From Symbiodinium natans (taxonomy: Eukaryota > Sar > Dinophyceae > Suessiales > Symbiodiniaceae), in the NCBI GenBank assembly GCA_905221605.1, contig CAJNDS010000735.1:502001-566000 (forward strand): 64,000 nucleotides of DNA, given 5' to 3'. Shown piece by piece: positions 1 through 10,714 of this stretch. The position numbers and the translations under genes were made by a program. The notes beneath the pieces were generated by a model, which worked only from the letters and a program-made list of their open reading frames with translations, was not told the origin of the DNA and searched no databases. Positions within the stretch are counted from its first letter, which is position 1. Each line of letters opens with the position of its first letter.

Positions 1-14
1 CCCTATCCCTCCTT

Positions 15-105
15 GGGCTTAGGGTGAATCCCTAAACCCGAAGCCTTCTAGGGTTTAGGCCCTAAACCCTAGAAGGCTTCGGGTTTAGGGATTCACCCTA
101 AGCCC
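15..105. repeat. Perfect 45-bp inverted repeat, 1-nt spacer
   Basis: Bases 15-59 are the exact reverse complement of 61-105, with C60 as the only spacer. It includes a telomere unit in each arm. It could extrude as a cruciform or mark a fold-back event. Confidence 0.95.
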
Positions 106-479
106 TGAAGTTTAGGGTTCAGCCTCTAGGAAGGTCCGTGGCTTCTGGACCATGGTGCTGGGGTTTAGGGTTTGGGGTTTACACCCTCCAGGCCGAAAGC
201 CCAACTTGTTGCTTCATGGGTAGTTAGAGGTTTAGGGTTTAGGGTTTAGGCTTTAGGGTTTAGGGTTTAGGGTTTAGGGTTTAGGGTGTCACAAGTACCG
301 TACATAGGGTTCGAAGTATAGTTGCCAAAATTCTAACTACCGATGAACCTCCAGAGTACAGGCCCTGCATGGAGTAGTCGATGCGCCCTGAAGGAAAAGA
401 GTGTAGGCTGGACTTTCTGCTTGCGGGGTGTCAGTGCGTGAGATGAACGCGACAGACTTTTACCCAAAATCTATATTCT

Positions 480-674
480 TTGGGATGTTCCCCCTTGGAC
501 TCACAGTCCCTAATCGGGATTATAATAGTGTTTAGGGTTTAAGGTTTAGGGTTTAGGGTTTAGGGTTTAGGGTTTAGGGTTTAGGGTTTAGGGGAGGAAT
601 TATACCAGGGGGGGGGGGTACTATACGCCTTATGAAGGACTGTCAGTATCAGTGTATCTGGGGCAACATCCCAA
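480..674. mobile_element. Family A hairpin element with telomere array in its centre
   Basis: Left arm TTGGGATGTTCCCCC, right arm ending CAACATCCCAA. About 60 bp of TTTAGGG (531-592) plus a G-run sits between the arms, where other copies have a short AT-rich centre. Confidence 0.75.
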
Positions 675-714
675 CCCGTTCTTATTAAACCAGCCTTCAC
701 GTTGCCCATCGCTG

Positions 715-770
715 TGCCGCTGTGAGGACGACTTCGACTGGAAGAAGTTTGTGCCACCCCCTCAGAGAGA
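715..770 (+). CDS. Exon-like island, unknown gene
   Basis: Open frame CRCEDDFDWKKFVPPPQ with coding-like codon use in otherwise repetitive DNA. Borders are approximate and the function is not recognised. Confidence 0.3.
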
Positions 771-780
771 AGTGGGGGGT

Positions 781-895
781 TTACCCTAAACCCTAAACCC
801 GAACCCTAAACCCCAAACCCGAAACCCTAAACCCCAAACCCCAAACCCGAAACCCTAAACCCCAAACCCCAAACCCTAAACCCTAAACCCCAAAT
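781..895. repeat. CCCTAAA-type array, variant-rich
   Basis: CCCTAAA mixed with CCCCAAA and CCCGAAA units. Confidence 0.95.
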
Positions 896-1193
896 AGTAG
901 GCGCAACCCCCAAGTCGCTCCCCAGGTTCAGGCTTCAGGGTTCAGGGTTCAGGGTTTAGGGTTTAGGGTTTAGGGTTTAGGGTTTAGGGTTTAGAGGTCC
1001 TACTCTCCCCCGAAAAGCAAAAGAAGACTGTTGACCGGCAACAGATGTATGTGTTGTGGGGCCTAGCCCTAAACCCTAAGCCCTAAAACCCTAAACCCTA
1101 AAACCCTAAACACTAAACCCTTAATCCTAATCGCGCCTCAGCCCCCTACGTCCAAGCACCCGTGAGCGTTCAAGCCGGGCAGTTGCAGCCCAA

Positions 1194-1412
1194 CCCAGAG
1201 ACTCCAAAACCCCTTACTTAAGGAATATACCTTAAATTATAATAGGAACCCTAACCGCGCGGCGCGCGCTTGAGCCTAGGCACTTACCGAGCTTCTCCCA
1301 GTTGTCGCAAATTAAAACCACCTGAAAATGTGTGTGCCCCTTAAATTATAATAGGAACCCTAATATGATTTAAGGTATATTCCTTAATTAAGGGTTTTTT
1401 GGAGTCTCTGGG
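1194..1412. mobile_element. Family B hairpin element with 84-bp insert and 25-bp duplication
   Basis: Ends CCCAGAGACTCCAAAACCCC and its complement. A 25-bp block at 1230-1254 is repeated at 1339-1363 around an unrelated GC-rich insert (1255-1338). Confidence 0.85.
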
Positions 1413-1459
1413 TAACCCGTCCTGGGTTTTCGAGTGGACGTCAGAGACTTGCACGTGGG

Positions 1460-1720
1460 TTTCTTTGGGTTTAGGGTTTTAGGGTTTTGGGGTTTTGGGG
1501 TTTTAGGGTTTTAGGCTTTTAGGGGTTTAGAGTTTTTGTGTTTTAGGGTTTTAGGGTTTTAGGGGTTTAGGGTTTTAGGGTTTAGGGTTTTAGGGTTTAG
1601 GGTTTTAGGGTTTAGGGTTTTAGGGTTTTAGGGTTTTAGGGTTTTAGGGTATTAGGGTTTTAGGGCTTTAGGGTTTTAGGGGTTTAGGGGTTTAGGGTTT
1701 TAGGGTTTAGGGTTTAGGGT
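1460..1720. repeat. TTTTAGGG octamer array
   Basis: Mostly 8-mer TTTTAGGG (the unit known as the Chlamydomonas telomere) mixed with TTTAGGG and TTTTGGGG. Confidence 0.92.
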
Positions 1721-2458
1721 ATGCATGCCAAAGCAAAGAAGCGAATCGGGCCGAACATGTCCCTGAAAGTAGGGGGAATTGGAAGCAACCCTACCCCTAA
1801 ATCCTAAACCCTAGGAGCTTGTGAAGTAAATGCTGGGCTGTGGGAAGCTGCGCAGAGAAGCTCGTTTTCAAGAAGCTGATTGAGAAGAAGTGGCCATGTA
1901 GCTGGGTTCAGCCGGTTTAGGGTTTAGGGTTTAGGGTTTAGGGTTTAGGGTTTAGGGAGGGCTCAGGGTTTCCTCAACCCAGTTCCCCAATCACCCAGAA
2001 CCCTATGAGCACTCTAAACCCTAGAAAGTATCCCACCCTAGCCGCTCTAAGCTGTGTATAAACTCTACCTTGAGAACCCAATCCCTACAAAACCCCCTTC
2101 TTGAATTCTTAGGCAGCCTGCAAAACAGGTAGGTTCTCCGTTCCTGTTCCTAAACCCTAGACCCCTAAACCGCTAAACCCCTTAAACCCCTTAAACTCCT
2201 AAACCCTAAACCCCTAGCCCCCCCCCCCCCCCCCCCTAACACCTAAACCCCTAAGCCCTATAAACCCTACACCCTAAACCCTACACCCTAAACCCTACGC
2301 CCTAAACCCTACGCCCTAAGCCCTAAGCCCTAAGCCCTACAAGGTAAAAGAACAAGCTGACCCAAAGGGTCCATTTGTATTGCTATTCTGGAATTAGATA
2401 CCCGACAACCATACTAAAGAGGGTTTTGGGGTACCCAAATAGTACTACAAAAGCCCGC

Positions 2459-2604
2459 AACCCTAAACCCTAAACCCTAAGCCTAAACCCTAAACCCTAA
2501 GCCCTAGACCCCAAACCCCAAACCCCAAACCCCAATCCCTAAACCCTAAACCCTAAACCCTAAACCCTAAACCCTAAACCCTAAACCCTAAACCCTAAAC
2601 CCTA
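2459..2604. repeat. CCCTAAA array
   Basis: About 20 units, ending in a run of perfect CCCTAAA. Confidence 0.95.
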
Positions 2605-2650
2605 CAAGGCAAAAGAACAAGCTGTGAGGTCGCCAATGCTTGGGATCAAG

Positions 2651-2686
2651 GCGAACGACGCCGAGCTGCAGGAGATCTCGGCGCGG
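2651..2686 (+). CDS. Exon-like island, unknown gene
   Basis: ATCAAG|G to GCGCG|GTGGG, reading ANDAELQEISA. It has the size and border style of the CDPK micro-exons. Which gene it belongs to is unknown; it may be upstream coding of the CDPK gene. Confidence 0.35.
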
Positions 2687-2942
2687 GTGGGAGGCCGGGA
2701 GTCGCTCCAAGGGGGCTCAGTTTCTTGGGTTTTTGTTGGTGTTCCTAAACCCTAAACCCTACACCCTAAACTTGAACCCTACATCCTAAACCCTAAACCC
2801 TAAACACCCCCCCCCCCAAAAAAAAAAGTCAATAAGAAACCTTAAGTCTCCTGAGGTGTACAGGGGGTCGGCTTCCGGGTTCTATGTTTTTGCCGGCTTT
2901 GATGGGGGTTTATATAGGACCTTCGGGTTTAAATCTGATCCC

Positions 2943-3063
2943 TTGCGATGTTCCCCCCATCTTATACTAACAGTCCTTAACAGGGACTAGGGTGTAGGGT
3001 TTAGGGTTTAGGGGTACTATAATCCCTATCAAGGACGGTTAGTATCAGGGGGGAAGATCCCAA
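2943..3063. mobile_element. Family A hairpin element with short telomere insert
   Basis: Arms as in the other copies (TTATACTAACAGTCCTTAA...AAGGACGGTTAGTAT). About three TTTAGGG-like units at about 2990-3012 interrupt the centre. Confidence 0.75.
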
Positions 3064-3390
3064 ATGATCCCAGTCATAAGGGGCTGGTTTTGCTCAGGAG
3101 CGGCCCGAACAAGTTTCAGAAACCCCCTGAATTTGTAGTGAACCCCGAGACCATTGCCTCAGGCCCAACCTGTCAATGACAATCAAACCTCTAGTCCCGC
3201 AACACCTATATGCATTCTCCGCGTAAGAATCCTACACCCTAGACCCTTGACCCTCCATGGGGACGTACGAAAACAAGGGGCCCTTATTATAGGCCCCCCC
3301 CCCCCCAACTAGCAGGATTCCCTGGAAATTAGAGACCCCCAGGAAGGTTCCCCTCGTTTCGGACACACCCCCGTAGAGACCCTCAGCCTC

Positions 3391-3517
3391 GCCTTATACT
3401 AACTGTCCTTAATAAAGATTAAACCCTAAACCCTAAACCCTCAACCCTAAACCCCAACCCCCCCCCCATATTAGAATCCTGATTCAGGGCTGTTAGAATA
3501 AGGGGGGAACATCCCAA
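3391..3517. mobile_element. Family A hairpin element with telomere insert
   Basis: CCTTATACTAACTGTCCTTAA...GGGCTGTTAGAATAAGG...AACATCCCAA, with CCCTAAA units and a C-run (about 3421-3468) in the centre. Confidence 0.75.
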
Positions 3518-3537
3518 CCTAAGCCTCTGGATGCCCT

Positions 3538-3675
3538 CAACCCTAAACCCTAAACCCTAAACCATAAACCCTAAACCCTAAACCCTAAACCCTAAACCCT
3601 AAGCCCTAAACCCTAAACCCTAAACCCTAAACCCTAAACCCTAAACCCTAAACCCTAAACCCTAAACCCTAAACC
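3538..3675. repeat. CCCTAAA array
   Basis: About 19 nearly perfect units. Confidence 0.95.
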
Positions 3676-3690
3676 CTCACTCCTGTGGAG

Positions 3691-3739
3691 TGCCCTTCGT
3701 GAAGGCGACTTCGAGGTGCTCCGTGACATCGAGCAAGAG
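3691..3739 (+). CDS. Exon-like island, unknown gene
   Basis: GTGGAG|T to CAAGAG|GCACCG (GC donor), reading ALREGDFEVLRDIEQE. Ankyrin-like in flavour (ALREGD.EVL) but too short to assign. Confidence 0.4.
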
Positions 3740-3769
3740 GCACCGTGGCCTTGGGAATGCTGCGGGGTC

Positions 3770-3825
3770 GTTTAGGGTTTAGGGTTTAGGGTTTAGGGTT
3801 TAGGGTTTAGGGTTTAGGGTTTAGG
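3770..3825. repeat. TTTAGGG array
   Basis: Eight perfect units, opposite in orientation to the array 100 bp upstream. Confidence 0.93.
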
Positions 3826-3965
3826 GGTTTCGGGTAGTTGTTTTTGTTTCTTTTTCCGAGGGAGGGTCCTGGGCTGCTGGGTCAGACGGTCTAGCTCCGG
3901 GCGGGTGGTCGACTTCAGGGGTGCGAGAGCCGTCGTGACCAGCAAGCTGTAAGGGTTTGAGAAGT

Positions 3966-4110
3966 ACCCTGAACCCCAAACCCTAAACCCCAAAACCCCA
4001 AAACCCCAAACCCTAAACCCCAAACCCTAAACCCTAAACCCCAAAACCCCAAAACCCCAAAACCCTAAACCCTAAACCCTAAACCCTAAACCCTAAACCC
4101 TAACTAGAAT
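3966..4110. repeat. CCCTAAA/CCCCAAAA array
   Basis: Mixed heptamers and octamers. Confidence 0.93.
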
Positions 4111-4499
4111 TCACGTCCTGAAGAGCCCCAGGATGAGCTCGAACCCGTAGCATGAAGTCTCTTTGCACCTTCCGAGGGGCCGGGGGGGGGGGGGGGTTAG
4201 GGTCTAGGGTTTAGGGTTTAGGGTTTGGGGTTTGGGGTTTGGGGTTTGGGGTTTGGGGGTTGGAGGAATGACAACGTGGGCCGAGGCGAAAGGCGTGCAT
4301 AGAGGAAGGCCTTGCATCCCCAAGAGTACCGGCCTTGAAGGTACAACCCCGAAATTTCCCCAGACATCTAGGGTTTAGGGTTTAGGGTTTAGGGTTTAGG
4401 GTTTAGGGACATCTATAAGAAGCCCGGAACCCCAAGCTACAGCTTGAGCTGTCTGGGGCGCCGTTCAGGGGAAACCCTGAACCCTAAACCCTAAACCCA

Positions 4500-4613
4500 A
4501 ATACTGGGTCTTGGAGTACTATACTTTAATACTTTTTGTTGGTCTTGGGCTCCTATGATACCTAATCATACCTGAAAAGTATATACTGTTTTCCAGGGTC
4601 TACTCCAAAGCTG
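4500..4613 (+). repeat. Family G repeat, unfilled copy
   Basis: ACTGGGTCTTGGAGTACTATACTTTAATAC...AAAAGTATATACT...CCAGGGTCTACTCC in pieces. Reference for the filled copy at 11407. Confidence 0.75.
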
Positions 4614-5631
4614 TCTTACCCAAAACCCGAAAGCTCTGGCTGGGTGCGACATTGGTTGAGCAGATGCCAGCCGAAACATTGGGCGCAAGCCCACGCGTGC
4701 AATGTTGCAGGATGCTCGCGAGCGTGTGCCCTCCAAGGCCTACTAAGAAATTGAACCCTAAACCCACTGCCCTGAAGCAGCAGAGTAACTGTCTTCTGAC
4801 CACAGATGGGCAAATTATTCTAAGCCCTGCTTAAGTCTTATGACTACACCCCAACCCTCAACCGGTTTAGGGTTTAGGGTTCAGGTTTTGGGTTTAGGGT
4901 TTGAGGTTTGCGGTTTAAAGGGCTCAACTCCACCCAGTTTTCGAGGAGTTGAACCGAGAAGAACTTCGCGTCGAGCGCGTCTCAAAGGTCGTCAATCCGG
5001 TGCCTGCCGCAGCTTGCTTGCAAGACCCTGCACTGCCCCTGATATATATATATATATATATAGGTGTTTAGGGTTTAGGGTGCAGGGTTTAGGGTTTAGG
5101 GTTTATGGTTTAGGGTTCAGGGTTTTAGGGTTTAGGGTTCGGTACTTATGTTGCATACTTGCGCAGACCTACAGGGTAGGCATACATACGTCTGTGACTT
5201 AGCTTCAGACCCTAAACCCTAAACCCTCGTCGATAGTCCCAGGCTGCTTCTGTAGTTCAAGTGTAGTTCCTCATTTGGACACCCTCTGTAAGTGTGTTTT
5301 TGCCAAGGGACCAAGTAGGGCAGAGCGTTCAAGGTTCGAGTTACGGGTCTAAGGGTTGAGGGTTTGGCAGTGTAGGGTTTAAGGATTGAACATGTCGGGG
5401 CTGATCTTCGGTAGGAGCCTGTTAATTTAGGTTGCCCTTAAGTAGTTGGGTGGGGCCCTAAACCCTAAACCCTAAACTTGCAGCCCTAAACCCTAAGCCC
5501 TAGACCCTAAACGCTAAACCCTGAACTTGCAGCCCTAAACCCTAAACCCTAAACCCTAGGAGCCTGGGCTGTCAGCATGTTTCTCGAGGGTTGCTCAGCA
5601 GTGCCAGTGCTGATGTCCACCCTCGCGACTT

Positions 5632-5740
5632 CCCAGAGACTCCAAAACCCCTTAATTAAGGAATATACCTTAAATCATAATAGGATCCCTAATATTATTT
5701 AAGGTATATTCCTTAATTAAGGGGTTTTGGAGTCTCTGGG
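5632..5740. mobile_element. Family B hairpin element, intact
   Basis: A 109-bp near-perfect palindrome: CCCAGAGACTCCAAAACCCC, TTAATTAAGGAATATACC, then the mirror image. Confidence 0.9.
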
Positions 5741-6710
5741 TTCCGGGGGTCCAGAGAGGAGGCCTCAAAAATCCACTCGATCATTTCTTTCGAGTGCTCT
5801 CCTATCCTGTGGGCTTGAAGATTTCGGGTTTAGGGTTTAGGGTTTAGGGTTTAGGGTTTAGGGTTTAGGGTGCCGCCTTGCGGGTTTTGGGGTTCAGGTC
5901 TGACTACACTCTGCAGCCGAGAACCCTACATACAAATCCTAAACCCCATAACCCCAAAACCCTAAATGCCCTCAACCCCCACAGCCTCAAAACGTCTGCC
6001 GGCCTCCTTCTCAAACTGAGAAGCGCATCGATACCGAGCGGATGGTGCGCGCAAGCATCCGACACATGCAGGACGCGTAGTAGTGCTTGGTGTTTAGGGC
6101 TCAATGATTCAGGGCCTTATCTAGACTCAGGGGTTCAGGGTTCAGGGCTTATACATGGTTTAACCTTGTTCAAACATGTACGCTCTATGGGTTCTTGGGC
6201 TATTTCGGCCAGCTGTTCGCTTCAAGGGCTTGCAGGTTTCAGGTTTCAGACTTGAGGGCGTGCGGAATTGTGACGTGAAGCCAAATGCCCACAACTTCAA
6301 TTCCTGAACCTGAGCCGGGGCGGGCTTCTTGAAAGGGCTTCTTTCACCTTCCGGTCGTCCGCTGTCAACGGAAATATCCTATATTGTGGACAAGTGGCGG
6401 GGTGTCTGCGAGTGCTCCAGGTGTTCACACTTCGAGATGGGGTATTTAGGGCGTATAGGGTTTACCAGAAGTGAGGCTCCTCTTCTTCTTACTCCCAGAT
6501 AGCGTAAAATCCCTCGCGACAGGGCCTAGGACACTATTTTTCGGAAACTAGCCGCACTTTCAACACCTGATCTTCAAGAGAGATTGGGGTTGATCTAAAC
6601 TTTTCCAAGCTGCTTTTGGTGTTGAATTCAGGGTTTAGGGTTAGGGTTTAGGGTCCAAGGGTTGAGGGTTTAGCGTTTAGGGTTTAGGGTCCAGGGTCCG
6701 TTTGAGAAAG

Positions 6711-6779
6711 GACGCTCGTGGATTCACCACAGAGGCGCTGGCTGAGGAGGTTGCCAAGCTCCAATGTGCAGAAGCTCAG
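6711..6779 (+). CDS. Exon-like island, unknown gene
   Basis: GAGAAAG|G to CTCAG|GCGCG (GC donor), reading DARGFTTEALAEEVAKLQ. Helical, coding-like. Not assigned. Confidence 0.4.
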
Positions 6780-6798
6780 GCGCGTTCAGGGGCTCCCG

Positions 6799-7094
6799 GG
6801 TTTCAGGGTTTAGGGTTTAGGGTTTCGGGTTAGGGTTTAGGGTTTAGGGTTTAGGGTTTAGGGTTTAGGGTTTAGGGTTTAGGGTTTAGGGTTTAGGGTT
6901 TAGGGTTTAGGGTTTAGGGTTTAGGGTTTAGGGTTTAGGGTTTAGGGTTTAGGGTTTAGTGTTTAGGTTTTAGGGTTTAGGGTTTAGGGTTTAGGGTTTA
7001 GGGTTTAGGGTTTAGGGTTTAGGGTTTAGGGTTTAGGGTTTAGGGTTTAGGGTTTAGGGTTTAGGGTTTAGGGTTTAGGGTTTAGGGTTTAGGG
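6799..7094. repeat. Longest TTTAGGG array in the window
   Basis: About 40 units, almost all perfect, with single-base variants near 6957-6972. Confidence 0.97.
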
Positions 7095-7515
7095 TCAGGG
7101 TTTAGAGCGTTCTGGCTTCTTGCTTCTTTTTAGATTCACACCCTGGCCGTTCACCCCTTGCATGTGGGAGGATCCTGAACGGATCCTAGGAATGACCCAA
7201 TAGAAGTGTAGAGTGTTATTTGGGGGGCTCCATTTTTTGGATCCTGCCAGTTGCAGTGTTGCCACCTGAAGCTGGCGTACAGTTCTCCATGATGCTAGGC
7301 TCATCCGAGTAGGGTTTAGGGTTTAGGGTTTCGGGTTTAGGGTTTAGGGTTTAGGGATTCTGAACCTCCCCACTTCGGCTGCTTCTAGTCTTCTAGACCC
7401 TGCTAGCGCTCCAGCCTCTAGCCCTCGATGTGTGGTAGGGCCCATAAGGTTTGAATTCTGGGTTTAGGGTTTAGGGTTTAGGGTTTTGAGTTCTGGTGCC
7501 CCAGCTCTCCCTCAG

Positions 7516-7657
7516 AGGACGGCGACAAAAATGACGATGGCAACGAAGCGACAGCAGCCTACAACACCAAGCTGAACAAGCACATCTCCCGCGCCATCGT
7601 ACCCTGCCTGCATGCTGCCACTGTCACTGTCATCGGGGATGGAGATCCGCAGCAGGG
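7516..7657 (+). CDS. Exon-like island, unknown gene (largest upstream)
   Basis: CCCTCAG|AG to CAGGG|GTAAGC, 142 bp, open through DGDKNDDGNEATAAYN, KLNKHISRAIVPCLHA and ATVTVIGDGDPQQ. A good GTAAGC donor makes this the most convincing upstream exon. The protein is not recognised. Confidence 0.5.
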
Positions 7658-7745
7658 GTAAGCACCCTAAACCCTAAACCCTACGCCTCCCCCCCCCAGC
7701 CCTGAACCCTAAACCTTTAAACCCAAAACTCTATAAACCCCAAAG

Positions 7746-7829
7746 GCTTAGACAAGCTAGCCAAGGCCCATGATCACGGTGAGATCGTCGAGCCCGAGAA
7801 CAGCGCCCCACTGACAGCCCTCCTGCCTG
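7746..7829 (+). CDS. Exon-like island, unknown gene
   Basis: CAAAG|GC to GCCTG|GTTTAG, reading LDKLAKAHDHGEIVEPEN then SAPLTALLP. Close to the preceding island, but their phases do not join simply. Confidence 0.4.
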
Positions 7830-8621
7830 GTTTAGGGTTTAGGGTTTAGGATTAAGGCCTGAGGGATCATGTCTTCACTCCTCTGAACAGGGGAGGGGGG
7901 GGGGGGGTTCGTCATTTCAGAAGCTGCAAGGTAAAAAATGTAAGGTCATGGTAACCTAGACAATCAACCTGACTCGGGTACCTATTGCCCTGTCTTGAGG
8001 GGTCTAGTCTTGGGTTTAAGGGGTAGAGGTTAGGGTTTTAGGGTGTAGGGTTTAGGGTTTAAGGGGGACTCAGCAACTTCAGTTGAGGACCCCAAACCAC
8101 CAAACATCAAACCCCCAATCCCAAATCTAAAGAATAGGTTTAGGGCTGAGGGCTTGCGGTGTAGCAAGCCTACCGCGAAGCGGCTCAGTCTCGAACGCCT
8201 CAACATTCGTTTTGGTACCTACTCCTCACTTACCAAATCTTCCTAAGCAGAAGATCAGGTACCGAAAGAACGGATCGAAAGCTGGCGTCTGAAACTTGAA
8301 CTACGTACTTCGTTTAGGCTTATGTAGGGCGCTTGCCTAGAGCATAAGCTGTAGAGTGTCTAAGACGGAAGTTTGCCCAACAGCTAAGGCATTTCCAGTT
8401 TGGACTGGGTACATACTACCATTTGCTTGAGAACCCCAGAAGAATAAGAAATAATCCCTAGATTACCCGTAATGAGGAAGAATTTTTTTTGGGCGGTTCT
8501 TAAGCAATTAGTAGTATAGGCTCCTCTTTCACGCATACATGCCCAGGCAATCATGGCATCGGAGGATGGTTGCCTTTTCACCAACACACGCCTCTGCTCT
8601 GAACCCTGAAAAGCCATACCC

Positions 8622-8719
8622 GAAACCCTAAACCCTAAACCCTAAACCCTAAACCCTAAACCCTAAACCCTAAACCCTAAACCCCTAAACCCCTAAACCC
8701 CTAAACCCCTAAACCCCTA
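8622..8719. repeat. CCCTAAA then CCCCTAAA array
   Basis: Perfect heptamers switch abruptly to octamers (CCCCTAAA), suggesting independent local expansion. Confidence 0.94.
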
Positions 8720-9077
8720 AATGCTAAGCACAAACCCTGAACCCACACACCCTACAAACCTGCGAGGCCTGCTTCAGGAAGGACTTGCGCAGGTCGGCGT
8801 CCACCCTGAGTGTAGCTTGAATGCAGCCCAATACCTCTTAGGGTTTGGAGGTTTAGGGTTTGGCTTTAGGGTTTTGGGTTTTGGGTTTTGGGTTTTGGGT
8901 TTTGGGTTTTGGGTTTTGGGTTTTGGGTAGAGATCCGTTGACATGTGGTCAGCTACTGCACATGATCGTCCTTTTTGGGGACATGTACCCCTTGTGTTCG
9001 GGGTATACCCTAACGTAGGAGCACCATTGTAGAGAACCGACCCTGTGGGTGTAGCATTCAGGATTCACGCTGAGTAG

Positions 9078-9166
9078 CTGAGTAGGCAGCCCTTAACCTT
9101 TTGGGGCGCATAGAATCCTACCATAATTGAAGCTGAACCTTTTCTAGCCCGGGGTACTCAGCAACC
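9078..9166 (+). repeat. Family J repeat
   Basis: TAGCTGAGTAGGCAGCCCTT...CATAATTGAAGCTGAACC...GGGGTACTCAGCAAC. Confidence 0.7.
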
Positions 9167-9339
9167 CTCAACCCTAAACATCCCCAAACCCTGAACCCTA
9201 AACCCTAAACCCTAAACCCTAAACCCTAAACCCTAAAGAGTTTGGGGATCGGTTTTTCTGAGTTAAGGGTACACGGTAGTTTCATCGGCCTTCATGGCTC
9301 ACTTCCGTATAGGGTTTGGGGACATAAGGGGGCCTCAGC

Positions 9340-9417
9340 TAGCAGGGTTTAGGGTTTAGGGTTTAGGGTTTAGGGTTTAGGGTTTAGGGTTTAGGGTTTA
9401 GGGTTTAGGGTTTAGGG
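9340..9417. repeat. TTTAGGG array
   Basis: About ten perfect units. Confidence 0.94.
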
Positions 9418-9987
9418 CTTGTTTGAAGCAGGGTTGGCTTTCGAACGGAGTTTGCTTGACTCCATGGCTTCATTCGATGCTTTTGTAGCCCTTAATTAAG
9501 CCTAAACCTAAACCCCTTTCACCTTATAGCTTGGTGGTGCTTTTCTGTAACTTTTGATCGTTAGCCTTTTCGGGTTTATTGGGTTTCTTTGTATGGCAGG
9601 TAAAAGTATATTTTTTTTACTACCCTCCTAAGTGCAGCCAAGATAGAAGCTCCTTAAGGGAGGGGGGGTTCTTCCTCAGTGACTCACAAACACTTGCTTT
9701 AGAACCGTCTCAGGAGCAACTTGTCTTAAACTTTTTAGGGAGGGGGGTTCATGGGGGGGGGGGGGGGTAGGTACCTAGGGAACCCCAGGGAAGCTTAAAT
9801 AAGGGGACCTTGGGTTACATAGCCCCCCCTTGAACCCCCCGTCCCTTAAGGACCCTATAAACCTTGCAATTTAGGGTTTAGGGTTTAGGGTTATTTAGGG
9901 TTTAGGGTTTAGGGTCTAGGGTTTAGGGTTTAGGGTTTAGGGGATGTTCCCCCTTACACTCCCTTACTCTGTTTGGGGGCTTGCTTG

Positions 9988-10058
9988 GAGGTTCATGGGC
10001 AGCTATAAGTCAGGTTCTAAGCACCCTAAATGAGGTTATAAGTGTAGTTAGTTACCAT
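9988..10058. mobile_element. Family D fragment
   Basis: CTTGGAGGTTCATGGGCAGC then TTATAAGTGTAGTTAGTTACC; the right arm is lost next to a family A element. Confidence 0.5.
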
Positions 10059-10061
10059 GCT

Positions 10062-10220
10062 TTGGGATGCTCCCCCGTATACTAACAGCCCTGAATAGGG
10101 ATTCCAAAAGGGGGGTACTACAATCCCTATGAAGGACTGTTAGTATAAGGCGCCCTAAATCCTAAACCCTATACCCTAAACGTTAAACCCAAGGACTGTT
10201 AGTATAAGGCGGAACATCCC
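10062..10220. mobile_element. Family A hairpin element with telomere insert flanked by 21-bp duplication
   Basis: A full family A copy whose right arm is split. aaggactgttagtataaggc+g occurs at 10132-10152 and again at 10191-10211, on either side of 38 bp of CCCTAAA-like DNA. Confidence 0.9.
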
Positions 10221-10359
10221 AGCAATGAACCCTGTTCACCCATCCTGCGTTCCGGGACCACAAGTCCCAGGTTTGCCTTACGCTCACACCCTAAACCCTA
10301 AACCCCAAACCCTAAACCCTATGTAAACCCTAAACCCTCAACCTTATTTTTTTGGGCCC

Positions 10360-10430
10360 CACGACCGTTCGGTGCTGTGCATCGCGCTGCCCCGCTCAGT
10401 TGATGTCCACGATGGGCCGAGATATTTCAG
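10360..10430 (+). CDS. Weak exon-like island
   Basis: Open frame HDRSVLCIALPRSVDVHDG then PRYF, between repeats. No clear acceptor and no known motif. Confidence 0.25.
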
Positions 10431-10455
10431 AAGCTTGCCTGCAGTATAGAGTCTA

Positions 10456-10561
10456 GGACCGGGGGTAGGCCTCTTTTTCTTTTTTTTAGGGTTGGCGTTC
10501 CCTTACAATCCCCTTAAACCCAAAAAGGGTACCCTTTTAGTCCTTATTCCCGGGTCTAGGA
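10456..10561 (+). mobile_element. Family C element
   Basis: CTAGGACCGGGGGTAGGCC...TTTTAGGGTTGGCGTTCCC...AAAAAGGGTACCCTTTT...CCCGGGTCTAG. Ends are short inverted repeats (CTAGGACC/GGTCTAG-like). Confidence 0.75.
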
Positions 10562-10714
10562 GTTTAGGGGTTTAGGGTTTAGGGGTTGCGAGAATCGGTG
10601 CCTGACTGCGCCATAAACCCTAAACCTTCCTTATGACATCCCAGACATGCCTCGTCTAACATTCGTTGTGTAGAATTCGGTGTTTTGTTTAAGTGTTTAG
10701 GGTGCAAACCATCC

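Larger units (their letters stand above)
1..5631. other. Telomere-like repeat mosaic, no complete gene
   Basis: Alternating TTTAGGG and CCCTAAA arrays, hairpin elements of families A, B and G, poly-C/G runs, and short unique pieces. Exon-like islands at 715-770, 2651-2686 and 3691-3739 are listed separately. No tRNA or rRNA seen. Confidence 0.8.
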
